Assembly (NCBI GenBank): GCA_006386115.1 | Contig: VFIW01000002.1 | Span: 124,001-188,000, forward strand | DNA length: 64,000 bases | DNA from: Globisporangium splendens | Taxonomy: Eukaryota; Oomycota; Peronosporomycetes; Pythiales; Pythiaceae | Direction of reading: 5' to 3' | Shown here: piece by piece, positions 47,138 through 56,682 of the stretch | Position numbering within the stretch: the stretch's first letter is position 1 | Layout of the letters: the number at the start of each line of letters is the position of its first letter | The notes under the pieces: model-generated | The model's input: the letters and a program-made list of their open reading frames with translations, nothing else | Told to the model about the DNA's origin: nothing | The model's database searches: none | Program-made: the position numbers and the translations under genes

Positions 47138-47836
47138 CTACCATTCGGTCTCTTCAAGGACCGACTTGGCTTGCAGCGTCGCGCTTGGACGGACAATGAC
47201 GGAGTCCCCAGCGGCGCTAATCGCAGCGACGTCGCTCGTGTCGGCACTGTTGGTCATCTGCGACAGGAACGTCGACCAGCCGATGCTCACGAAGTTAATG
47301 TACAGGATGCGGTACTGCAGCGGCACGAAGTTGAACGTGAACAGGTGCACGAGCGGCCACACCATGTAGTTCACGCGCAGCGTGTCAGGCACTTTGTCCT
47401 TGGCGACTTGGAAGGCGTCCTCGAGCGACTTGCCCTCGAGCGACTGCGTGGCCGTGTAGAATGTCGTCGAGATCGCAGGCGCGAACAAGATCTGGTCCAT
47501 GCCGATCTTCTTGGTCACTGCCATTGCCGTCGTTCCGGGCGCGAGCCGCTCAATGAAGTTGTACCACGTGTGCGCGATCGGCGCGAACCCGATGCCGCCC
47601 CAGATCATCATGCGCATCGTCCGCTTGGCGCTCTCCACGGACATCAGTCCATTGCGCTCTTGCGCTGCCTCGTAATCGACGAACTCCTTCTCGGCCTCCC
47701 GCGCTTGCTGCTGGTGCGACTCGATGGTCTGCGCGATGCGATCGCCGACGCCGAAGAGGATGCCGGACGTCACGCACTTGGTCAGCAGCGGCTTCCTGCG
47801 CAAGCAGTCGTCGTAGAACACGCGGAAGTTGCGCAT
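47138..47836 (-). CDS. Mpv17/PMP22-family mitochondrial or peroxisomal membrane protein
   Basis: Single exon, 232 residues. Signature pieces appear in family order: YDDCLRRKPLLTKCVTSGIL near the N-terminus, FGVGDRIAQ, MMIWGGIGFAPIAHTWYNF, KIGMDQILFAPA and the C-terminal VNYMVWPLVHLFTFNFVPLQYR and WSTFLSQ. Four membrane helices are expected. Animal and fungal relatives form channels of the mitochondrial inner or peroxisomal membrane. An in-frame extension upstream of ATG 47836 is Arg-rich and could be a presequence if an earlier start is used. The tail after YINFVSIGW is extended by about 35 residues compared with Mpv17. Confidence 0.93.
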   Translation of the reverse strand: MRNFRVFYDDCLRRKPLLTKCVTSGILFGVGDRIAQTIESHQQQAREAEKEFVDYEAAQERNGLMSVESAKRTMRMMIWGGIGFAPIAHTWYNFIERLAPGTTAMAVTKKIGMDQILFAPAISTTFYTATQSLEGKSLEDAFQVAKDKVPDTLRVNYMVWPLVHLFTFNFVPLQYRILYINFVSIGWSTFLSQMTNSADTSDVAAISAAGDSVIVRPSATLQAKSVLEETEW

Positions 47837-48829
47837 GCTGCTGCCACGGAGAAGGCGAGGCGCAGAGTGCGGGTCCTGCGCGCGGGATCTCTGCAGGGAG
47901 AGAGAATGGGCGGAGAGGAGCCCTTGAGCACGAAGCGCGTCGAGCTGTCTTCTGGGCTGCAAGTTACAGCAGTGCTGGCGATTATCTCGATATGCGACAT
48001 GAACGTTAAACAACACACTGCGTTACACTGGGTACAGAGTAACCCATGTAACCACCACCTGGGTTACGCACCTCTTTTCACAGCAAACTCGAACGTGGCA
48101 TTCTGCAAGGGAAAGATTGCTGCGCATGTATCTGAGGACCCAGCTATTGATCTCTTTCTGCTTGTATCTTAACGCCGATTGCCAATTTGTTGACAGCGCA
48201 AGAACTATTTTTTTTGGACATTTTGACTTGCCTGCTAGTGGAACTGAATAGGCAGAGGCTCAGATGCTGCCGACCTTGCGTTTCGTGACTCATGATGGAT
48301 AGGAACTGCTGGCTCGAATGGCCAAACAGCGACGCAACATCAGCATTCAGCTGGAGTATTTGGAGCAGGTAATTTCTTGGATCGGGCTCGATGTATCGAT
48401 GGGATTAACGGCCGTAATTGTGAATTGTGACGAGCAGGAGATAATAATCGGAGGTTCAGCCTTGAAGCAGTTGATGGGAAGAGGGAGCTGATCACGACGA
48501 ATGTCAGGTCTCGGAGGTCGTTCAACCAGTTTTCTGACTGAACAAACGGTGCCGTGTAACCTCTGGTTGCGTAACCTTCCACACCTGTTGTCATAGTGCA
48601 GGTACGTTTGTTGCATGGCCAGTGCCCTGAGGTTACGTGCCCTTGCTTTCTTGCCGAAGTTGAAGTGTAACCCGTGACGTCTTGTGAAGTGGGGGAAACC
48701 AAAATGGCGGACATCCGATAGAGAAATGGAAGCGAACGTCGTCGCTTGCGGCTGAGCGCAAGAGAAGGCTGACGTGCGCATGCGAGCAGGACATTCTGGC
48801 GCGTAAAAGGAGAGCGGTAACCGAGACTC
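47837..48829. promoter_or_regulatory. divergent spacer with clustered GTAACC motifs
   Basis: 993 bp between Mpv17 (-) and the multi-IQ gene (+). GTAACC or GGTTAC occurs about eight times (near 48039, 48048, 48060, 48556, 48571, 48631, 48667, 48817), often as CGTAACC or GGTTACG. No gene is supported. Long open frames here on the minus strand lack domains. Confidence 0.5.
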
Positions 48830-51800
48830 ATGACGTCGCGCACGCCAACAACGAAACGATCTGGTAATGCGGCGAAAGCGATGCGAAGAAGAAATGCACA
48901 TGTACGTTTGCCAAAGAGCGTGTATCTATCTGACTTTTGTGAATATCTGCGTGCGGCTATTTCCCGTTGCGCGTATGCAGACAGGGATCCGATGGCAGAA
49001 GCCATGACGCCAACATCGTCATCATCTTCGTCTCCGTACAGCTCTGTTGTCAATCCTCGTCGGAAAAATTCAATCTACGGTGTCATGAAGCGGCGTTCGT
49101 CTTCGGCGTTACCGAGTCTCGCTCCCAGTAAAAGCGAGCGACTTTGCGCTCTGATATCCCAAGTGCTACGCGAAACCCGATTTTTGAACGCACTGCACGT
49201 CGAAGTGCTCGATGTGAGCTGCGCGCAACTCCAGTACCGGCTTCTCGGCACCAAGCGGTATTGGCACCGGTCTGTGACCCAGGAAAAGCAGGACGCAAAG
49301 CGCTGGGAGGCAAAAGTGCACGAGATTCGATGCCGAAAATCCGTGTCGGATGCTGTTGGCGAGTGTCATTGGGTCACGATGCCGAGACTCTCGAACGCCG
49401 ACGTGTACCTGAGGCATCTCGGCTACTTTGACACAGAAAGGGGTGCTACATTGGCGTGTGTGGCAGCCATGAAGGCGTGCGATGTGACGAATCCGTTCAC
49501 TGGGAGGCACGTTTCGACGACGCCATTGCCGAGTGAGCTGGTGAGATATTTCCAGATCCAGGTCGTCTCTGACGCATTCCAGCGAAAGACGCAGCGAGAG
49601 CGGCTACGATGTGTCTACGAGCTGCTTTTGGGTGCATTAGCTTCCAGCTCCGAAGCGACAGCGCCGTCGCTGCCGCTGTACCCAGGCTCAGAGTCCCGTT
49701 TGCGAGGGTTTACGTGGGTTGGAGAGCACGTTGCACGCCTTCCATTGTGGCGATTTCTTAGTCTACATTTCAGTATTACCGCGAAGACGCCAGTGCAATG
49801 GATGGCTGCGGGCAGCAAGGCATCGATGGATCCTACCGACACCGACCGTTTTGGACCAAGTCATCTCGCGAACGACCGCACATTGGGCGTCAACACAGCG
49901 CTACTGCCAGTCTCCAGGGGATTGTCAGAGCTTGTCTCCCTGAATCAAGAAGATGCAAACGCTTGGAACAAAAGCGTGTTACCTCGTTTTTACCACGGTT
50001 TACCGGACGAGTTGAAGCGAATGATCGCAGACGAGCAAGTCAAAGCGGATCAAGTACATCATCATTCCGCGGGGTACCGGAAGCTTTTCAAGAACACAGA
50101 GAGCTCGTTTGTTAAGAAATACATGAAACGAAAGTGCGAGTACGTTCAGATTGCGCTGAAGTTGCAGCGATCGGTTCGAGTGAAGACACAGAGGAAGGTC
50201 TTGCGAGAGATCTTTCAGCGACAGCGAGGAGCACTCGCCTTCCAGCGTTTGTACCGAGGTCGTCGAGCGAGAAAATACGTCAAGGCGTATTTTCGAGTGA
50301 TGACATGCGCAGCACTCATTGTGCAGTCCGTGTATCGTGGACATGTGTCTCAGAGGCATACGAAAGCGCTGCGTAAGCTCATGGAAGCATCGACGCTTAC
50401 CATTCAGGGTGTATATCAGGATCACCTGGCGCGCAAATATGTTCGCTGGGTCCATCAACTGGAACGCAGTGCCATCACGGTGGAGAGAGCAGTACGTGGC
50501 TTCATGGCACGCCAACGTGTCAAACGCATTCGACTGGCGCGCTACAAAGTGAAAGTCATCATTCCATCGTGCATTCAGATCCAGCGAGTTTGGCGCGGTC
50601 ATCGAGGAAGGCTACTTGTGAAAGCGAAGCGAGAAGTACGAGAAAAATTGGAGGTTCTGCATCCTGCAGCCGTACGAATCGAGAGGATCTTGCGTGGATA
50701 CCTAGCACGGCGACTGGCCAAGCGATTCCGAGAAGCAACGAAAGCAGCGCTACAGATTCAAACATTTTGACGATCCGTTCGATATTACAAGAAATGGATG
50801 GATCTCATGGAGCTGCGACGAAGACATCGCATGGCGTCCAAGGTTGGGACGCTCGGAAGAGGGTACGTTGCTCGTAAATTCATTAAACGTGAGAAACGGA
50901 GGTGATATTTCCAGTTTGTGCTTCAACCAGCAGCGGTCAATATTCAACGCGTCTTTCGCGGCTACATGGTTCGGAAATATTTGGAAGACATGCGAGACCA
51001 CATCGAGGCTGCGATTGCGTTGCAGCAAATGTGGCGCAAACGATCGAAAGTCAAGACCACTCAAGACAAGCTGCGCGGGTTCCGAGTCGCGATCCGGAAT
51101 GCCAAAGCGTCTCAGATCCAACGATCCTACCGCTGCTACCGGGCACGACAGCAGCTCTTGTACCTTCGGATATCGTATCAAGCACGTTATGGAAAAGCTG
51201 CAGTCGCTATCCAGTCCGCATGGCGCGGCCACTGCAGTCGGGTCCAGCTCAAAGAGTTTCGCTTTTGCTCGCTTATCGAGCGGAAAGCTCGCTCACTCAC
51301 ACAATGCAAGGAATCGCGGGAGATGATCGAGTTCGATATGTTTGACGCGCGTGCGGATTTAAAGCGAATCATCAAGTACAAGGCAAAGTCGCTGAAGGAG
51401 ATGCGCCTGGAGTGGGAGCGACGGCAGCCCGTAGTTGAGAAAGAACTGAGCGAACTGACCGAGGAAGACCTCGACCGGGGCTGGGGAGAAGCGTTCCAGA
51501 CTGAAAAACATATCCTTCACTACAGTTTAGAGCTCAGTGTCGAGGATATCCTGTCACGGAAGCAGCAGGTGCGCGAGTACGATGCGGAAGTTGAGGATTT
51601 GTGCCTGGAGCTCGAAGACCTGGAGCGCGATCTGGAAGAATGCATCCTCGACGAGACTGTGGAACTGGAAATTGTGTCGAGCAATGCTAGATGAGCGTCA
51701 CATTGCTGTCACTTTTGAGCAGGGCTCAATGAGGCAAATATGCGGTCGACTTTCGGTGTGTTCACAAGGTCGATTCAACAGTGACCCACATGCGTCGGTG

Positions 51801-51848
51801 CAGATCCAAGTCAATGAATGGCTGCTCGCAGTGATAAAGCGTCTTTAG
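48830..51848 (+). pseudogene. multi-IQ-motif calmodulin-binding protein with two in-frame TGA codons
   Basis: One long exon. The N-terminal 400 residues are of unknown type. From about residue 440 at least ten IQ motifs follow (LQRSVRVKTQRK, IQRVWRGHRGR, IQRVFRGYMVRK, IQSAWRGHCSR), then an acidic coiled coil (LCLELEDLERDLEECILDE). The frame is interrupted by TGA at 50768-50770 (IQTF*RSVRYY) and TGA at 50903-50905 (KRR*YFQF), with clean IQ sequence between and after. The main frame stops at 51694. A coding-like continuation to 51848 (DERHIAVTFEQ) needs a 1-nt shift. Sister repeats have W where the first TGA lies. IQ proteins bind calmodulin or myosin light chains, often on cytoskeleton or axoneme. 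A related functional copy elsewhere is possible. Confidence 0.85.
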
Positions 51849-51929
51849 GAAAGACAAAAACGCCGCAACAGAACTTTCAACTTGCGCATCAACGCCGATG
51901 ATGCATGCGAATGTATTCACAATTGCACA

Positions 51930-54458
51930 CTATTCGTCCGACCAATCCGAGGCTTCCGACATACTCAGCGAGTCTGCTCGTTGACGCAGACCAACCATTT
52001 GCTAAAAGTTTCAAGAACACCGCATCAGGGAAATCAAAAAGTCAGTCACTGATCCAGGACGAGCAACGCAAGAAACGGCAAGCAACCAAACTTACCGATT
52101 CAAAATCGACGATTGGATTCTTTGGCTCCTCTACCTTTGGAGGTGGCGGAATCGGACGCGCTGCCGCTGGTTTGTTCCCCTCGGATTCTTGTTTTTTCTT
52201 GATGTTTCGGATTTGGGCCAGGAAATCGTTCTACAGTTTGGAAATACACACACGACAGACGATTTGTATAAAGCGAACACACACGCCATAGAACAAATAG
52301 TCGTACCTCATCGTCGTTGGATTCCTTGTCGGCATCGGAATCATTTCCATCATCGACACTCCCGTCATCCGACATTTGGACAGATGGGAGTCTCTTCCTT
52401 CGATCGTCGTCCGAGGCTGGCGGTGGTGGCGGTGGCGGAGGCGCGGTGACTTCCTGTGCTGTAAGCACTTGCACTGGCTTCGCAAAGCGTTCACGGTCCC
52501 GCTTTTGCTCCAGCTGATCCTGCTTGCCACTGATGGCAGCTTGGCGACGCAGCATGCGCTGCTTCATCTCATCGGCAATCGACAGAGGCTTGTTCGCAGA
52601 AGCCTATGAAACATATACACATTTGTGTTAGCTTCTTTGCGAAGATATGAGCTCTGGTGCACAGAATCAAATAGCGTACCGCTGGTTTATCGAGTGAGTC
52701 GACTCTCTTTTCATTCGGGTTCACCTACAAGGACACAATGTTTTCCTTCGTCAGTACCGCTGCAAGACCCAAAACCAAGCACAAACGGAATCGCCAATTA
52801 GTACCTTTCGCAACTTCATGTTTGGGTTTCGAATTTGATCCAAAAGACTGGCAACCGGATTTTGCTCCACAGGCGCTGGAGGAGGAGGAGCATCCTATTG
52901 AACAAGTACATATAAAAGACATCCAAATTTGTACATCAATAATCTTCCATGTTGAACAACACTGTCGTCCACGTACCTCCTGCTGTGGAGCGACAGGTGG
53001 TGGAGGAGGAGGTGCGTCGTCCTGCTCATCAGCTGTGAACTGTGGTGGCGGCGGTGGTGGGGGAGCGGAATCGTCGTCGCCAAAGGTGCTTGGCGGTGGT
53101 GGCGGCGGAGGCGGCACATCGCTTCGTGAGAAATCGACGTTCGGTCCTGGTGGAGGTGGTGGTGGCGGTCCGTCCACTGGCCCAATCTGGAAATTCTGCT
53201 CCGAGGGCTCCATTGCCGACGGCGCATCCGCGAAATCGGCGACCGGCGGGAGATCCGGCAATGCTTGTTTGTTCTGGAAGAGCGATGGCGCAATGGACGC
53301 ATTGGCGCCTTCGTAGTTGTAGTCGACAATGCCAGCGAGTGGCAAGTTGGCTGGCAGTTTCTTCGACAAGTCTTCATTCGCGCCAAGCGTTGGACGGAAG
53401 TCGTAATCGAGACCAGACACACTCGGCTGTACGACATTTCCCAAAAACAGAGAAGAATACACGAGTCAGCACACAACCATCCAAAGCAGTCAAAAGACTG
53501 AAAAAAGAGACGCAAAGATGAGTCAATAGCACCCACCAGCTCGTCGCCTTCGCGGAGGGTCTTTGGCGCGCTTGCCAGCTCCTTCTGCGCCTCTTCTTCT
53601 TCTTCGTAGTCCGTGCCAAGCAGATTATCCCACGACGTGTACTGCAACCAACAAAACAAAACAAAAACGAATATGTGAGCCTTCCAACGCATTCTCTCTT
53701 TCAGCCAACCAGTCTCATTGGGACACAAGCACAAGACAAACCGTCTGGTATGGATTCTGGCCCGAGTTGAACAGCAGGACGCTGCCGACAGAAGGGATGT
53801 ACTCGGGGAGTACGCCCAGTCCTTCTTGCGTCATGTCCACGCCCGTGTTCTGCGCCTCCTGGTACAGGTTCACTTTTTCGTACAGATCCACGACTTCCGT
53901 CATGAGTTGGCCACGCTGCGCCGGCGGTAATGGATCCTATTATCTCCAAATACGCAATTCAAATATCAGCACAAAGGTATCCATAAGCATCTTCAGCATA
54001 CAGAGACTTGAGCATACCGCTGGCAGGAAGTGCGTGTCTTCATCGGCATCGGGGATAATCATCGGTCCATCGGCGTACGGCTTGTCATGGAAGAGCGTCT
54101 TCGTCGGCGGCAGCACTAGTAATATATACAGAATTATATCAGCACCATACCATTCATATATAGCGCTCGTATACGCACCCTTTGGCGCGGGGTACTTGGA
54201 CGTGGAGAAAACGGTTGTGGGCTTGTTGGACGTGCGGCGCTCCGTGATGGCGTTCACCTTGGCCTGGCAGACGCGGATGCGCTCGTCGATCGCGGCCACG
54301 CGCTCCTTCTCGAGCGTGACCTTGTGCACGAGGCGGTTGAAGATGTCGCCCACAACAGCGTCCAGCTGCGAGAGCTGCTTGATGACGTCCTTGGCCACGA
54401 ACTGCGGCCGCAGGTCCTCGTACACGCGCTCGATCGCGTACACCTGCGTCGTCTGCAT
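51930..54458 (-). CDS. WASHC1: WASH complex subunit 1 (Arp2/3 activator)
   Basis: Ten exons (54458-54179, 54115-54018, 53936-53742, 53641-53537, 53426-52977, 52894-52805, 52724-52680, 52603-52307, 52230-52096, 52001-51930) join in phase to 588 residues. The WASH homology domain starts MQTTQVYAIERVYEDLRPQF and includes TVFSTSKYPAPKG and the hallmark LPEYIPSVGSVLLFNSGQN. A long Pro-rich segment holds several runs of seven or eight prolines. The end carries a WH2-like SLLDQIRNPNMKLRK, a second NDFLAQIRNIKKK element and a VCA-type acidic tail SEASDWSDE with its tryptophan. WASH nucleates branched actin on endosomes for cargo recycling. All splice junctions phase correctly. Confidence 0.93.
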
Positions 54459-54468
54459 GGCGCCTGCT

Positions 54469-54874
54469 TCACTGCACTGTCGAGCTTTGTGTGTTCCGAC
54501 TTGAAGCCCTAGTGAAGAACGGTAGCTCTGAAGTAACACAATGGGAGAGAACCTTTGGAAAAGCGTCAACCCTTTGCATATCGCATAGTATGATAGATGA
54601 AGAGGTACTTACCGATAACATGCAGGAAATACCGGTTGGGGACGGTATTGCCTGTCACATATGTCGAGAAGGACAAGTTTGCCATGAAAGACTTATCTTT
54701 GATGGGTTGGTGGACATTCTGTTCTTCTGTTTGGGGGATGAGAGGGACACTGCTGCATGTTGGAGCACAGATGCATTCTGCCTGTGCATTCGCTGATCGA
54801 ATTCGACTCGCGATTTTTTCAGCGTTGAATAACTCGAGAGCTTGGATATCGCTCGAATAGGTTGGACTCACCAT
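54469..54874 (-). CDS. small hypothetical two-exon gene abutting WASH1
   Basis: Two exons (54874-54613 and 54527-54469) join in phase to 106 residues. The donor is a perfect GTAAGT and the acceptor TTACTTCAG. It begins MVSPTYSSDIQALELFNAEK and contains a Cys cluster (CICAPTC). Its stop codon is 10 bp before the WASH1 start codon on the same strand. It could be a real small protein, an upstream ORF in a shared transcript, or an artefact. The two-exon phase match supports coding. No family recognised. Confidence 0.4.
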
Positions 54875-56682
54875 GCTGATGACTATCCACTGAACGCGTG
54901 TCAGTTGCACTTGTGATTGCAAGTGGATGTCGGGAAATCCCGAAGCACAAGCATTGCTTAGGCGGAGTATTGCACCCGCTATCGGTAGTTTTTCTTATGA
55001 GCTGAAAAAAGGACCAAACTTTTATTTCGCCGCACGTGGCAACTGGCTGCTGTTATGCTATGCCACATTTCGCTTTTCCTTTTGCTGATCACCATCGCCC
55101 GCACCTCTCCAAAGTGCCGAACACTAGAAAATTCCCTAGAAGCTTTTCTAATCGTTCGCCTTCAAGCTGATGCCTCGTCCACAGAACGGGAGTGACTTTG
55201 TCTGTGTGCGTACGTCGAGAGGTTTCAGCGTGAAGAAACCCATTGAGTGGTGGTCATTGTGGGTGGACTGTCCCGGCACCAGCTATCAGCAACTCGCTCA
55301 ATCTTGAACTGAAAAAAATGAGCGAAATTTGTTAATCTGGGTATTCACACTGTGCAGTATTGCACCGCCTTGCGCATTTTTGTTTGCTGGTCAACATCGT
55401 GCGTAGCTCTTCGCGACTGGCTCCACTCACTCTGCACAGGTTGAACTAATCCCGCTCCGATCTTGCCAGTCACCTGCGCCAGGAGAGACAGCCACGTCGG
55501 CTGTCCAACTCTTGCGAATAATTTGCTTTGTCTCATGCAGAGTGTGTGAATCCCACCAAGCAGTAGACGGCGGAAACGCGAGCGAGGGGAACGCGGTGGG
55601 CATCGCTCGTGCAATGACGATCCGCCACGTTACGCTGCGAGATTCAAGGCCACACACAAAAAAAGAATCCGCCGGCTTTATCCATCACGCGGGACTCAAC
55701 ATCTATTAGATGAGAGAATCCGCGCTGTTGCGTGAATCCTGAGATGGGAGAAACCCTTTTCTGTCATTTCCCTATTGCGATTCACGCAACAGGAGCAAAT
55801 CGACGCAAAGATTTGAGAAAACCGACTATCATACTGGAGAAACGATGGCTTTTGCATTGCTGTTGCTCACACAAGTATGGACGGCATTGTGTGGCTGCCA
55901 ATACAACGGTGGCGCTGCATTAAGTCAATCGCTACCGAGGCTCAGGTTTGCCAGCGGTGATGCTTCCCGATTGCGGTTTCCCCTGCTGTATCGCTGTACC
56001 GTGTGCAGCATTCGGGACATCACGTCGGTTTTCGATGCAAACTTCAGCAGACATGTGCTTGCTTGTGAGATGCTTGGATGGTGTGAAGCCATGCCAAATT
56101 TAGAGTGTCGAGTTCGCCAAACAGAAGGAACGTAACTTCCGACCCTCAAAGGGTGCATTTGCACTTTCTCTTTACACAGTCTCTACAAGTTTGTGCAAAC
56201 AGCATCAGTGCGTTGGTCTCTCTAATCTGCTGAACCAACTTCCTGTTTTTTGGCTCTCACGCAACTGATGCGCAACTGATGCTCGTCCTCCTGCACCCCT
56301 CTCAAGTCCCATATCAGGTACTAATCAATTGCATCAGCAAGAACGAAGAGGCTTCAGAACCATTTTTATAAAATACAATTACACCACAATACCCATAATA
56401 AGAAGGAATGTAGCAGCTTGCAGAATGCCGTTTATTCTGAGGTCCACATGGCTTTTGGAACTGCTCGCTCTCTGAGCAGGCGGCACCCACCACCTGCCGA
56501 AAGGAAACCAGCAGTGCAGTGCGGAAAAGACCTGCATCCATCAGCAGCAGAGAGAGGCGCTCCTCCATTTGCGCGCGTACGCTCCCACGTCCACCGACAG
56601 GACCCGCCCGTGCACACACCCGCCACTCTCGAATCCGCCGCCGTCCCTCCCCCCAAGTCATTCCGTCGATCCACTGAAAGAG
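54875..56682. other. 1.8-kb gene-free stretch
   Basis: No supported gene between the small gene (-) and the NTase-EamA gene (+). A short frame at 55845-56135 has a hydrophobic start and C-x2-C...H-x4-C spacing (CTVC...HVLAC) that recalls a degenerate zinc finger, perhaps a transposon relic. It is too weak to call. Confidence 0.5.

Noticed and set aside
47123..48172. 349-codon open frame on the plus strand
   Set aside because: Antisense to the Mpv17 gene, which has clear family motifs on the other strand.
48830..51848. UGA reassigned to tryptophan in this genome
   Set aside because: Intact genes in the window end with TGA at the expected place (TMEM43, glyoxalase II, the AT-hook gene's neighbours) and use TGG freely. 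TAG also appears among the lesions.
55845..56135. short secreted or zinc-finger-like protein
   Set aside because: It has a hydrophobic start and a C-x2-C...H-x4-C spacing, but no upstream or downstream support, and the flanks are non-coding. Chance or relic cannot be told apart.
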